A DNA stretch of 57,861 nucleotides from Chitinophagales bacterium (GTDB taxonomy: Bacteria > Bacteroidota > Bacteroidia > Chitinophagales > Chitinophagaceae). The stretch lies in contig JAAFIK010000010.1 in NCBI GenBank assembly GCA_013298665.1, forward strand, positions 44,581 through 102,441, read 5' to 3'. A program made the position numbers and the translations under genes. A model generated the notes under the pieces. The model was not told where the DNA came from. It saw only the letters and a list, made by a program, of their open reading frames with translations, and searched no databases. Below are positions 25,968 to 35,969 of the stretch, piece after piece. Every line of letters begins with the position of its first letter. Within the stretch, counting starts at the first letter, position 1.

Positions 25968-27494
25968 TTACTGCTGGTCGTCGTCAGCGAAATCGCTCTC
26001 GTCAAAATGCACATTGCCAAGGTTAATCATACTACCCATGAGGTCTTTAAACTCAATCTTGCCATCAATCACTTTTTTGCTGATCAGCGAATGTGCAGCG
26101 AGGCCATGCAATACAAATTCCATCAACAAGCCGGTTTCGGTTTCGGAGGCTGTGTTGAAATACTTTTTGACTAAGGCATACAGGCCATCTACTTTATAGA
26201 GCAACTGTACCTTATCGGCATCCCTGGTTTCCAGAAACACATCCAGGCTGTTGCCGGCGTCAAACCAGCGTGTAATGCCCTTGTATGGGTTATCTTCCTG
26301 TCCTTCTGTTTTTGATTTCTTCTTTTTAAAACTGTCGGGATTGGGGAAGTATTGACCAAATATCGTGCGTGTTGCTTTTTCAAGAAGGTTATAAGCTACC
26401 TGGTATGGTCCTTCCTGCTCACCTTCATATACAAGTTCTATTTTGCCGGTTACCGATGGAATGATCCCTACGAGGTCACTCATCCAAACCTGTGTGGTTT
26501 TTTCTTCATTGATGATGGCTCTTCTTTCTGCAGCACTCACCGCGTTTTCATAAGCCGCGATGGTGAGGCGTGCAGATACCCCGCTCTTTTTATCTACAAA
26601 CTCACTGCCCCTGGCTTCAAAAGCAACCTGTTCTATCAGCCGCCTGATCATGTCGCTTATGCTTACACGGTCCAGTTGAATCTTGTCGATATTGGCTTCC
26701 TGTTCAGTAATCTGCAGGGAGGTTTCAATTGATTTGGGATAGTGCGTCAGTATCTGGCTTTGTATCCTGTCTTTGAGCGGGGTAACGATGCTGCCGCGAT
26801 TGGTATAGTCTTCCGGGTTGGCCGTAAACACAAACAGAATATCCAGGGGCAACCGCAGTTTAAAGCCACGGATCTGGAGGTCGCCTTCTTCGAGGATATT
26901 GAACAGGGAAACCTGTATCCTTGCCTGTAAATCCGGCAACTCATTGATCACAAATATACCGCGGTTGCTGCGGGGGATGATGCCGTAATGCAATACACGC
27001 TCATCGGCAAAACTCAATTTCAGGTTCGCAGCTTTTATGGGGTCAATATCCCCAATCAGGTCTGCAACACTTACATCAGGCGTGGCCAGTTTTTCGCCAT
27101 AGCGCTGGCTGCGGTGTATCCATTCAATGGGTGTGTCGTCACCTTGTGCTGCAATAATATCCTGTGCAAAACGGCTCATCGGCAACAACGGATCGTCGTT
27201 GATTTCACTCCCGGCAATTACAGGAATATATTCATCCAGCAGGTCAACCATCTGCCGGGCCATACGCGTTTTTGCCTGGCCGCGCAAACCGAGAAAGAGA
27301 ATATTGTGGCGACTGAGGAGTGCCCGTTCGGTATCCGGAATAACGGTATCTTCATAACCAAGAATACCCGGGAAAGGGTTCTCTTTCGATTGTATTTTTT
27401 GTATGAGGTTCTGCCTGATCTCGTCTTTAATACTTCTGGGTTGATAACCGCTTTTTTTTAATGCTCCGATCGTTTTGATCAATGTTTTATCCAT
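25968..27494 (-). CDS. MoxR-type AAA ATPase (often mislabelled magnesium chelatase)
   Basis: 508 residues of the ChlI/MoxR AAA+ clade. The nucleotide site reads LFLGLRGQAKTR (about 68-79), with Arg following Lys-Thr, and the Walker B region reads GIFVINELPDL with Asn in the usual Asp place; the second region is FTANPEDYTNRG. The C-terminal half has a helical lid and a unique tail ending in acidic residues. True magnesium-chelatase genes for chlorophyll are absent, so the common name is not meaningful. MoxR proteins usually work with a VWA-domain partner; none is adjacent. The next gene downstream is the VKOR-fusion on the same strand, past a hairpin. Confidence 0.85.
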   Translation of the reverse strand: MDKTLIKTIGALKKSGYQPRSIKDEIRQNLIQKIQSKENPFPGILGYEDTVIPDTERALLSRHNILFLGLRGQAKTRMARQMVDLLDEYIPVIAGSEINDDPLLPMSRFAQDIIAAQGDDTPIEWIHRSQRYGEKLATPDVSVADLIGDIDPIKAANLKLSFADERVLHYGIIPRSNRGIFVINELPDLQARIQVSLFNILEEGDLQIRGFKLRLPLDILFVFTANPEDYTNRGSIVTPLKDRIQSQILTHYPKSIETSLQITEQEANIDKIQLDRVSISDMIRRLIEQVAFEARGSEFVDKKSGVSARLTIAAYENAVSAAERRAIINEEKTTQVWMSDLVGIIPSVTGKIELVYEGEQEGPYQVAYNLLEKATRTIFGQYFPNPDSFKKKKSKTEGQEDNPYKGITRWFDAGNSLDVFLETRDADKVQLLYKVDGLYALVKKYFNTASETETGLLMEFVLHGLAAHSLISKKVIDGKIEFKDLMGSMINLGNVHFDESDFADDDQQ

Positions 27495-27641
27495 TTGTTT
27501 GGTTTATGCCTGAGAAAGATGTTGCTGCTGAACATTCCCGTGTGCATGGCGAGGTAAATACCTGCACCGTCCACCGTATCTTCTGCGGCTTGCAAGTTCG
27601 CTGATTTTTAACGATTCCAGCTATTTTGTTGAGAGAAGTGG

Positions 27642-29561
27642 TCAATATTTCCAGCGCACAAACGCCTCCATGGCCGCGTATTGGGTAAGCCCGAGTTGCG
27701 CATACCGCCGGGCCGTATCCGCATTGCGTTCTTCTGCCCGCTGCCAGAATTCGCGACTATCGCTGCCCTGAAAGGGTACGCTGTCCTTTTGTGATTGGTG
27801 AATAAATATACCGTTGCGCTTTTTTACCACCTGGTCGGGACTCATGGGTATCGCCATTTCAATTTCCGCAATATCCCATTCCTGCCATGCGCCTTTATAC
27901 AGCCATAGCCAGCAATCATTCATCCAGGGCAGGTTTTCCGCTCTGAGGCGGCGCAGCGCTTCCAGCACCACATCGAAGCAGACTTTATGCGTACCATGCG
28001 GATCAGCAAAATCGCCGGCACAATAAATCTGTTGCGGTTGTATGCTGCGGATCAGCTCCATCGTTTGCACAATATCCGCTTCTCCCATCGGGTTCTTTTC
28101 AATGGTGCCCGTTTCATAAAAGGGCAGGTTCTGAAAGTGGATTTGCTCCTCGGTTAACCCCACATACTTACAGGTAGCCCTTGCTTCGCAGCGGCGGATC
28201 AGTCCTTTGATCTGGCGGATGTCTGCGGTATCTTTCTCGCTTGATTTCTTGGTTTTGAGGAATGCGGTTGCTTCTGCCAGTATATGTCTGCTCCTGGTAT
28301 CGTCGATGGCAAACATTTTTTCGAAACCCACAGCAAAATCAATAAAGCGGGTCACAAACTCATCCGTTACCGCAATATTGCCACTGGTCTGGTAAGCCAC
28401 ATGTACTTCATGCCCCTGGTCGTGCAGACGCATAAATGTACCCCCCATGCTGATGATATCATCGTCGGGGTGGGGGGAGAAGAGGATGACTTTTTTCGGG
28501 AAAGGGGTATTGCGCTCGGGGTGGCGGCTGTCATCCGCATTGGGTTTACCCCCCGGCCAGCCCGTGATGGAATCGCGCAGCATATAATATACTTCGAGGT
28601 TGATCTCGTAAGCATCACCTTTTTCCACCAGCAGATCGCTCAGGCCATTGTCGTTGTAATCATTATTCGTCAGGCTCAGTACCGGTTTTTTCAGTTTCAG
28701 CGCCAGATTAATCACGGCCCTGCGCACGATAGCTGTTGTCCATTCACACTCACCCGTCAGCCACGGACTTTTAAAGCGCGTGAGTTCAGCCGCAGCAGGC
28801 GTATCAATAACAAATGTGCAATCGTCGTGGTTTTGCAGCAGCGAAGCAGGTACATCTTCCGTATCATCTTCCTCCACCGCTTTTTTGATGATGGGAGCCT
28901 TGTTTTGTCCCCAGGCCATCAATATGATCTTTTTAGCTTTCAGAATGGTACTGATGCCCATTGTAATCGCCATACGCGGCACCTCTGTCATATTGCCAAA
29001 CTCGTAGCTGTTGGCCATCCGCGTACTGTTATCGAGTGTAATGAGGCGCGTCCTGGTATAGATACCACTGCCTGGTTCATTAAAGCCAATATGTCCATTG
29101 ACACCGATGCCAAGAATCTGCAGATCCAACCCACCTGCTGCTTCAATCTGCCGTTCATATTCGCGGCTGTGTTCCTTTACCTGGTCTTTGGGAATCATGC
29201 CATCAGGCAGGTGGTAGTTTCGAGGATCAATATCGGTCTGCTCAAACAGGTTTTTGCGCATGAAGTAATGGTAACTCTGAAGGGCATCCTTCTCCATAGG
29301 ATAGTATTGATCGAGGTTGAAGGTAACCACATTTTTAAAACTCAATCCTTCTTCCCGGTGCATCCGCACCAGTTCTGTATACAAGGTTTTGGGCGAGGAT
29401 CCGGTGGCGAGCCCGATGACGCAGGGCAGACCGGCAGCTTCTTTTTCCCTGATGATGGCAGCAACCTGACCGGCTACAAATGCCGATCCCTCTTTGCTGG
29501 ATGAAAATATTTTGACGGGAATCCTTTCCAATGAATCTGTGAGGTCGATCTTATTCAGCAT
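27642..29561 (-). CDS. nagB: Glucosamine-6-phosphate deaminase fused to LmbE/PIG-L-like domain
   Basis: Residues 1-~290 match NagB, which converts glucosamine-6-phosphate to fructose-6-phosphate and ammonia: GLATGSSPKTLY, FNLDQYYPM, LGIGVNGHIGFNEPGS. Residues ~355-639 are an LmbE/PIG-L deacetylase-like domain with the metal site FSPHPDDDIISMGG and DPHGTHK. The 639-residue fusion is the form known in Bacteroidota. The deacetylase half may remove the acetyl group of GlcNAc-type substrates, which would let one protein do two steps of amino-sugar use; that is inference. It sits 185 bp behind the GH20 gene on the same strand. Confidence 0.93.
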   Translation of the reverse strand: MLNKIDLTDSLERIPVKIFSSSKEGSAFVAGQVAAIIREKEAAGLPCVIGLATGSSPKTLYTELVRMHREEGLSFKNVVTFNLDQYYPMEKDALQSYHYFMRKNLFEQTDIDPRNYHLPDGMIPKDQVKEHSREYERQIEAAGGLDLQILGIGVNGHIGFNEPGSGIYTRTRLITLDNSTRMANSYEFGNMTEVPRMAITMGISTILKAKKIILMAWGQNKAPIIKKAVEEDDTEDVPASLLQNHDDCTFVIDTPAAAELTRFKSPWLTGECEWTTAIVRRAVINLALKLKKPVLSLTNNDYNDNGLSDLLVEKGDAYEINLEVYYMLRDSITGWPGGKPNADDSRHPERNTPFPKKVILFSPHPDDDIISMGGTFMRLHDQGHEVHVAYQTSGNIAVTDEFVTRFIDFAVGFEKMFAIDDTRSRHILAEATAFLKTKKSSEKDTADIRQIKGLIRRCEARATCKYVGLTEEQIHFQNLPFYETGTIEKNPMGEADIVQTMELIRSIQPQQIYCAGDFADPHGTHKVCFDVVLEALRRLRAENLPWMNDCWLWLYKGAWQEWDIAEIEMAIPMSPDQVVKKRNGIFIHQSQKDSVPFQGSDSREFWQRAEERNADTARRYAQLGLTQYAAMEAFVRWKY

Positions 29562-29746
29562 GGATATAATTTGTACAAAAATAAGCAGTAAGACCTAAGC
29601 AGCAAGACCGGATAAATTAACACCGGATTTTGCCTCAGGACAGATTTTGCAGCCAACTTAAATCCGGATTAAGAAATCCATACACGCCCGGCAATAACCA
29701 CAATCAAGGGATATGACTTGTGAAACCTTCTCCGGTACCGGCTGCC

Positions 29747-32131
29747 TTATTCTATTTCCACCTCATCCACAAACAGCCATGCCGGGTTGCCTGCCCCGGG
29801 ATGGCCGGGCGGGATATTCCCGTGGTTCTCAATCACCAATTTTACATAGCGTGCCTGAACAGCAGGGAACCCAACCGTCATCACCCCATTGGCATTACCC
29901 GTGTTGATGAATTGATCGGTACTGGCTGCTTTGGTAAAATGCACGCTGTCCGCAGAAGTATAAACCGTAACCGCTTTGGGCGACCAGATCCAGTTGGAAG
30001 GCTCGTGTAACGCATGTACAAGCACCTTGCTGATTGCAGTGGTTGTACCAAGGTCGATCACTGCCACACCATCTGTGCCCTCAAAACCCAGAAACTCTGC
30101 TGACCGGGCAAATCCCATTTTGTTTTGTACTGCATTTACAAGAGTGAAAGCACCATCGCCAGGGTATTTACCGGAAGGAGCTGTGGCCAGTTGAATGGGT
30201 TTTCCCGTAGCCTTGTTAAAGGAAAATGACTGGCTTACCGTGGATAGTACTTTGGCTATATTTCTTCGGGGACTTCCTTTGTAAATGGAAAGCAACTGTA
30301 CTGTATAGTTACCCGGTCTGCTGATAGCCAGGTTACAGGCAGTTGAGTCAGCCATTGAAATAAGTTCTTTTTTTCCATCAGGATCAATCAATTGTACTGA
30401 CTGGTCTTTCAGTTTATTGGTAATGCGCCAGACAATACCCGGCTTCACGGGGGCAGGTATTACAGTTGTACCAGGTTCAAAATATGCCAGGCTGTAATGG
30501 GCTTCCCAGTCCTGATACTGCCTGACTAAAGTGGGTATTCTGCGCCCGAAAGATGGCCAGTTCCGTTTTGCCTTTGGTGTCCAGAGTACTTCTGATAGCG
30601 CGCTCAGGCGCGGAAAGATCATGTATTCGAGTTTGGACATATTGGTGATGTATTCCGTCCATACATTACCCTGTGCCCCCAATACATACCGGGCTTCCTG
30701 CGGCGTCAGCACAGCCGGTAAAGGTTCATAAGCATACACTTTTTCCACAGAAGTGTAGCCACCGATGGTAACGCTGTCCTCCTGTCTGGATTGGCTATGG
30801 TCAAAATAACAATGACTCCCGGGTGTCATTACTACCGTATGCCGTTGCTGTGCGGCAGTAATACCCCCTTCTTCTCCACGCCAGCTCATCACTGAGGCAT
30901 TAGGCGCCAGGCCACCCTCAAGAATCTCATCCCAACCGATGATTTTGCGTCCCTTACCATTGAGGTATTTTTCAATGCGCTGTATAAAATAGCTCTGCAA
31001 CCCATGTTCATCCTGCAGGTGTTTTTCTTTGATGAGTTGCTGGCAGAACGCCGATCGCTTCCAGGCTTCTTTCGGGCACTCGTCTCCGCCGATATGGATA
31101 TAGGTGGACGGAAACAAGGCCATTACCTCATCCAGTACATCCTCCAGGAAATGAAAAGTATAATCGGTGGGTGCAAATACGTCTTCAAACACCCCCCAGG
31201 TTTCCTGTACCAGCTTTCCACCCGCTTTTCTTCCCGACTCAGATACCCACTTACCCGGAATCACGGTAGGCTCTTCCGGAAAACAGCTCAGTTGCGGATA
31301 GGCAGCGATCGCCGCACTGCTGTGGCCGGGCATTTCAATTTCGGGTACGATGGTGATGTATCGCTGTGCGGCATATTGCACGACTTCTTTAATCTCTTCC
31401 CGGGTGTAGAAACCACCATACCGGGTATTGGTATTGCCGCTGCCGGGATACCGGCCAATGATGGTGCCGTTGCGCCAGCCACCAACACTTGTAAGGCCGG
31501 GGTATTTCCTGATCTCAATACGCCAGCCCTGGTCATCGGTAAGGTGCCAGTGAAAGCGGTTGTATTTGTGAAAGGCGAGATAATCGATATATTTTTTTAC
31601 TTCAGGTACTGTAAAGAAATGCCGGGCCACATCCAGGTGCATACCGCGGTAACTGAAGCGTGGCTGGTCGTTGATGCTGAAGGCAGGCAGACGGATACCA
31701 TTCTTATTTTTTTCATAGGGCAATAGCTGCAGCAATGATTGTATGCCGTAAAAAACCGACCGTGCGCTACCGCTGATGCGGATCGTATTGCCCGATGCCA
31801 GTATCCGGTAGCGTTCTGAGCTGCTGCTGTCTGATACCTGCAGTATAATGTTTGATGTAGGCTGCTTTGGCCCGGACGGCGTCTTACCGATGATACGCAG
31901 GCTGGCAATATCCCGCATGCCCAGTTCTTTCCCCAGATAGGCCGCATTAAAATCATTTCCTTCCTGCTGCCCTTCCGTACTGATGTGAACAGGGAGGCTG
32001 AGTTGTACCATACCCTTGCCGGCCATATAGCGCTCCGGGGTTGGGGTGATGGCTGGCTGGGCTGTTGCAGCAGTATAAGCGAAGCAAAACACGCTGAACA
32101 AAATATTGCGCAGCACAACTGATTGTGTCAT
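29747..32131 (-). CDS. Exported beta-N-acetylhexosaminidase (GH20)
   Basis: Hydrolyses terminal GlcNAc or GalNAc from chitin fragments, glycoproteins or peptidoglycan fragments. 794 residues with a signal peptide (LFSVFCFAYTAATAQ). The N-terminal GH20b-like domain (~25-155) precedes the TIM barrel, where HLTDDQGWRIEI (196-207) and HIGGDEC with the Asp350-Glu351 catalytic pair are seen; substrate is held by Trp residues such as VMSWRGEEGG. The C-terminal ~140 residues resemble an F5/8-type C (discoidin) carbohydrate-binding domain. It is 9 bp behind a CocE hydrolase gene, so they share a transcript. Confidence 0.95.
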   Translation of the reverse strand: MTQSVVLRNILFSVFCFAYTAATAQPAITPTPERYMAGKGMVQLSLPVHISTEGQQEGNDFNAAYLGKELGMRDIASLRIIGKTPSGPKQPTSNIILQVSDSSSSERYRILASGNTIRISGSARSVFYGIQSLLQLLPYEKNKNGIRLPAFSINDQPRFSYRGMHLDVARHFFTVPEVKKYIDYLAFHKYNRFHWHLTDDQGWRIEIRKYPGLTSVGGWRNGTIIGRYPGSGNTNTRYGGFYTREEIKEVVQYAAQRYITIVPEIEMPGHSSAAIAAYPQLSCFPEEPTVIPGKWVSESGRKAGGKLVQETWGVFEDVFAPTDYTFHFLEDVLDEVMALFPSTYIHIGGDECPKEAWKRSAFCQQLIKEKHLQDEHGLQSYFIQRIEKYLNGKGRKIIGWDEILEGGLAPNASVMSWRGEEGGITAAQQRHTVVMTPGSHCYFDHSQSRQEDSVTIGGYTSVEKVYAYEPLPAVLTPQEARYVLGAQGNVWTEYITNMSKLEYMIFPRLSALSEVLWTPKAKRNWPSFGRRIPTLVRQYQDWEAHYSLAYFEPGTTVIPAPVKPGIVWRITNKLKDQSVQLIDPDGKKELISMADSTACNLAISRPGNYTVQLLSIYKGSPRRNIAKVLSTVSQSFSFNKATGKPIQLATAPSGKYPGDGAFTLVNAVQNKMGFARSAEFLGFEGTDGVAVIDLGTTTAISKVLVHALHEPSNWIWSPKAVTVYTSADSVHFTKAASTDQFINTGNANGVMTVGFPAVQARYVKLVIENHGNIPPGHPGAGNPAWLFVDEVEIE

Positions 32132-32140
32132 AACAGTGAA

Positions 32141-33952
32141 TTATTGTAAAACGGGAAGCAGTACCCTGCTGGCATTACCTGCATCGTGATATACCCGTAT
32201 ATTGGCTTTTTGAAAATCAGTTGATTGCGCATCCGGGATACGCATGAATTTTTGCGGATTGCGGTCTGCCAATGGAAACCAACTGCTCTGCACCTGTATC
32301 ATGATGCGGTGCCCTTTTTTAAAGGTGTGCATCACGTCGTTGAGTGCAAACGATACTGTTTCAACTTTACCTGGAACAAAGGGAACAGGTTTCTCAAAAC
32401 TTTTCCTGAATTTACCCCGCATTACTTCGGCCCTTACCAATTGGTGCAGGCCTGCGCTGTCGCCCGTACCGGGAGATACGTCAATCAGTTTTACAATAAA
32501 ATCCGCATCGGTGCCCGTAATGCTTACTTTGAGGTCTGCTTTGATTTCTCCGGCCAGGGTAATGTCGTTGCTGAGTACGACTGTTGTATAAGCGAGTACA
32601 TCCGGACGCAGCAGGGCAAAATACTGGTCTTCCACCATGTATTTATTATTGCGGAAGGCAAACACCCCGTTGGTATAGGGAACAGGGTTCGCCGGGTCGC
32701 TGGTGTATTCATCAAACGATTCACCGCCCGGAGGCTGATCTGTACTGAGCGCTTTACCTGGCTGCAGGTAATAGGCAACGGGTTTGGACGCTGCCGGTGG
32801 CCAGGTATTGAATGTACGCCATTGGTTATTGCCTGTTTCGAATACTGTGGCTTCATGGGCAGGGAAGCGTCCCTTATCCTTGAGGTAATAGTTAAAGAAA
32901 ACCGTTTCTATAGAATCCTGGTAAAAAGCCGATGTATTGCTGCCAAAAGAAAGCGGCCCGTATCTTGTCCAGTTGCCGCTGGCCCAGGCCCCGTGCGTCC
33001 ACGGCCCCATCACCAGAAAGTTTTTGTTTGCCGGACTCTGCTTTTCTATGGCTGAATAGGTGCGCAGGGCACCAAAAAGATCTTCCGCATCAAACCATCC
33101 GCCTACTACAAGCGTAGGAATGCTGATGTTTTTCAGGTGCTGGCGGATATTCCGCGCTTTCCAGTATGCGTCATACGTATCGTGTTGCAGGTATTCATTC
33201 CAGATATAGCTTTTTCCATTGTAATATTTTTCACCATTGGTATTGCCAACCGAACCCATCTCTAAAAAAAACTGGTAGGCATCTTTAAACTTGACCGGAA
33301 ATACCTGGCTGCCATAATCTGCAACGGGCCCCTTTCGCTCTTTGCCAAAATAATTCATAAAGCTGAAGTTGTCCATCAGGAAAAAAGCCCCGTTGTGGTT
33401 GGCATCATCGCCCATAAATTCATCTGTTACCGGTGCCTGCGGGCTTACCGCTTTGATGGCCGGGTGTGCGCCCGGCAGACAGGCCGTTGCATAAAACCCG
33501 GGATATGAAATGCCATGTAAACCTACGCGCCCATTGTTGTTTTTGACGTTTTTCAGCAACCAATCCACTGTGTCATAAGTGTCGCTGCTTTCATCCACGT
33601 CCTTTTTACCTTTTTTAACGGCAATATGCGGCGTTACTTCAAGGTTCATGCCCTCACTCATATAGCGTCCCCGAACATCCTGTATCACGAATATGTATTT
33701 CTCCTTCATCAGGTTTTTGTTCGGCCCCAGGCTGCCATGAATATCCTTGCCGTATGGCCCGGCAGAGTAGGGCGTCCGTTCCATAAGAATAGGGTAGGAG
33801 CCGGTTTCCTTAGGGGTGTAAATAACGGTATGCAGGTGGATGCCATCACGCATTTTAATGTCTGCTTCTGTTTTATCATAGTTTTCCTTTACGTACTGTG
33901 ATCTGCCGGACAGTGCTGCAAATAAAAAAACAATAAGGCTGATCCTTTTCAT
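32141..33952 (-). CDS. CocE/NonD-type alpha/beta hydrolase (peptidase S15-like), copy 2
   Basis: 603 residues with a signal peptide (MKRISLIVFLFAALSGRSQ). The alpha/beta hydrolase part carries GLHGISYPGFYATAC with the nucleophile Ser in GISYPG, and a C-terminal jelly-roll of the X-Pro dipeptidyl-peptidase type (FKKGHRIMIQVQSSWFPLADRNPQKF). Homologues hydrolyse acyl or X-Pro peptide bonds; substrate here is unknown. It lies 44 bp behind the paralogue at 33997 and 9 bp before GH20. Confidence 0.92.
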   Translation of the reverse strand: MKRISLIVFLFAALSGRSQYVKENYDKTEADIKMRDGIHLHTVIYTPKETGSYPILMERTPYSAGPYGKDIHGSLGPNKNLMKEKYIFVIQDVRGRYMSEGMNLEVTPHIAVKKGKKDVDESSDTYDTVDWLLKNVKNNNGRVGLHGISYPGFYATACLPGAHPAIKAVSPQAPVTDEFMGDDANHNGAFFLMDNFSFMNYFGKERKGPVADYGSQVFPVKFKDAYQFFLEMGSVGNTNGEKYYNGKSYIWNEYLQHDTYDAYWKARNIRQHLKNISIPTLVVGGWFDAEDLFGALRTYSAIEKQSPANKNFLVMGPWTHGAWASGNWTRYGPLSFGSNTSAFYQDSIETVFFNYYLKDKGRFPAHEATVFETGNNQWRTFNTWPPAASKPVAYYLQPGKALSTDQPPGGESFDEYTSDPANPVPYTNGVFAFRNNKYMVEDQYFALLRPDVLAYTTVVLSNDITLAGEIKADLKVSITGTDADFIVKLIDVSPGTGDSAGLHQLVRAEVMRGKFRKSFEKPVPFVPGKVETVSFALNDVMHTFKKGHRIMIQVQSSWFPLADRNPQKFMRIPDAQSTDFQKANIRVYHDAGNASRVLLPVLQ

Positions 33953-33996
33953 ATGTATATGTTTTATTGTTACCGTTGATTGCCGGGGGTAACCCT

Positions 33997-35910
33997 TCAG
34001 CGGATTACCGGGAGTATAATCCTTGAAGCAGCACCTGCTTCATGAAAAATGCGGATATCAGCTTTCTGAAAATCGCTGTCGCTGCAATGATAAATATCGG
34101 TAAACTTTTGCGGATTGCGATCTGCCAGCGGAAACCAACTGCTTTGTACCTGTATCATTACCCGGTGTCCCTTCCTGAACGTATGGGCCACATCCGGCAG
34201 CGCAAAACTTACGTCTGTTTTTTTAAAAGGGAGAAAGGGTTCGGGCCGTTCAAAACTGTTGCGGAATTTACCCCGCATGATTTCGCCCCGCACCAGCATC
34301 TGGTAACCGCCCATCGGGTAGTCTTTGCCATTGCCCTTACCATACTCCCGTTCATTGTATACAAAATCGTCAGGAAAAACATCAATCAGTTTCACCACAA
34401 AATCAGCATCTGTAGTGGAAATGCTTACTTTCAGTTCGGCCGTTAGCGGGCCGCCTAGCGTAAGGTCTTCCGTCAGCACAGCACTGGTAAAGCAAACAAC
34501 GTCCGGGCGGCGCGAAGCAAACCGCTGATCATCCGTCATGTATTCGCGGGTACGGCCAAGGTGTACAGCCTCGGTATAGGGTACAGGTTTTGCCGGGTCG
34601 CTGGTATATTCCGTTGAGGTAAGGGTCTTGTCGCCAAACAATCCGCCAGATCCTTTCAGCGCGGGAGCAGTGGTGGATAGTACACCCTTATTGTTAAAGT
34701 AATAGGGAGTGTATTGTACCTGTTGTGGCGGCCATTGTTTGAGGCGGCGCCACTGGTTTTCACCTGAGAAGAAGATACTGGCTTCTGCAATCTCGCCCAC
34801 CGTTCCTTTCAGGGTAAGGTAAAAATTGAAGAAAGGAATTTCAATTTCCTGTTGATAATACTCACTTGTTTTACTGCCAAAGCGCACATTACCAAGAAAA
34901 CTGCCATCGCCACGGCCACCCCACGCCCCATGAAACCAGGGTCCCATCACGAGGCGGGTATCTACCTGTTTGTTTTTCTCTTCAAGTGCCTTGTAGAGGT
35001 TCCAGGCACCAAAACAATCCTCGGCATCAAAGAGTCCGCCTACCACCAGCATCGCCGGTTTTACCCGGTCGGCAAAGTTGCGCGTATTGCGGGCCTTCCA
35101 CCAATCATCGTAGACAGGGTGGTTCATCAGGTCGGTCCAGAATTTGATACTGTCGCCCATCAGCTTTGAAAAATTCTTAAGCGCACCCGTACGCAGAAAG
35201 AAATCATAATTGTCGGATGAAGGATAATCGTACGATTCCTCCCGGTCAGTAGTTGGCTTTGGGCGTGGTTTGCCAAAGCCGGAATAAAAGTCAAAACCAT
35301 CCATCAGCATCAGCGCGCCGTTGTGGTGAAAGTCATCGCCGATAAACCAATCCGTAACCGGCGCCTGTGGAGATACCGCCTTGAGTGCCGGATGACCGCT
35401 CAAAGCAGCCATGGTACTGTAGAACCCGGGATAGGAAATGCCGAATACGCCTACACGACCATTGTTGGATGGAATATTTTTTACCATCCAGTCAATGGCA
35501 TCATATGTATCACTTGCTTCATCAAACTCAGTGCCTTTTTTGCCGGGATTGAACGGACGTACGTCCACAAAATCGCCTTCACTCATGTACCGGCCGCGTA
35601 CATCCTGTATCGCAATGATATAGCCCATCCTGGCATAGTTGATCCAGTAAGTACTGTAAAGCCTCGCCGAAAATTTGTTTGGCCCGTAAGGTGCACAGGC
35701 GTAAGGTGTACGGTTGAACAGGATGGGATGCGGGGTGCTGTTGTCTTTGGGTGCATATATAGCGGTGTACAACCGGCTGCCGTCCCGCATGGGAATCATC
35801 TGTTCCTGCTTGGTGTAGTTTTCACGGAGCCATATACTGTCCTGATTGTTTTGCGCAATGGCCAGTAAAAAAATAAAAGTACATACTGCTGTCAGAACTA
35901 TTTTTTTCAT
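33997..35910 (-). CDS. CocE/NonD-type alpha/beta hydrolase (peptidase S15-like), copy 1
   Basis: 637 residues; the ATG at 35910 (MKKIVLTAVCTFIFLLAIAQ) starts a signal peptide, whereas a frame begun two codons earlier would need TTG. It has GVFGISYPGFYSTMAALSGHPALKAVSPQAPVTDWFIGDD, as in copy 2, and the same C-terminal jelly-roll ending (VMIQVQSSWFPLADRNPQKF). The paralogues differ mainly in surface loops, for example the ~30-residue segment around PKPTTDREESYDYPSSDNY. First gene of a minus-strand set with copy 2 and GH20; divergent from the NTF2-like gene by 59 bp. Confidence 0.92.
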   Translation of the reverse strand: MKKIVLTAVCTFIFLLAIAQNNQDSIWLRENYTKQEQMIPMRDGSRLYTAIYAPKDNSTPHPILFNRTPYACAPYGPNKFSARLYSTYWINYARMGYIIAIQDVRGRYMSEGDFVDVRPFNPGKKGTEFDEASDTYDAIDWMVKNIPSNNGRVGVFGISYPGFYSTMAALSGHPALKAVSPQAPVTDWFIGDDFHHNGALMLMDGFDFYSGFGKPRPKPTTDREESYDYPSSDNYDFFLRTGALKNFSKLMGDSIKFWTDLMNHPVYDDWWKARNTRNFADRVKPAMLVVGGLFDAEDCFGAWNLYKALEEKNKQVDTRLVMGPWFHGAWGGRGDGSFLGNVRFGSKTSEYYQQEIEIPFFNFYLTLKGTVGEIAEASIFFSGENQWRRLKQWPPQQVQYTPYYFNNKGVLSTTAPALKGSGGLFGDKTLTSTEYTSDPAKPVPYTEAVHLGRTREYMTDDQRFASRRPDVVCFTSAVLTEDLTLGGPLTAELKVSISTTDADFVVKLIDVFPDDFVYNEREYGKGNGKDYPMGGYQMLVRGEIMRGKFRNSFERPEPFLPFKKTDVSFALPDVAHTFRKGHRVMIQVQSSWFPLADRNPQKFTDIYHCSDSDFQKADIRIFHEAGAASRIILPVIR

Positions 35911-35969
35911 TTCCAATGTTTAGAGTGCTAAATTTACTGAATGTAAGTCAACCACTTGCATAAAATTTT

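Noticed and set aside
25968..27494. Genuine magnesium chelatase subunit
   Set aside because: No ChlD/ChlH genes or tetrapyrrole context; the family is better described as MoxR-type.
28284..29504. 406-codon open frame antisense to nagB
   Set aside because: It lies fully inside the clearly coding NagB-LmbE gene on the opposite strand and has no signal or family pattern; a shadow frame of a GC-balanced gene.
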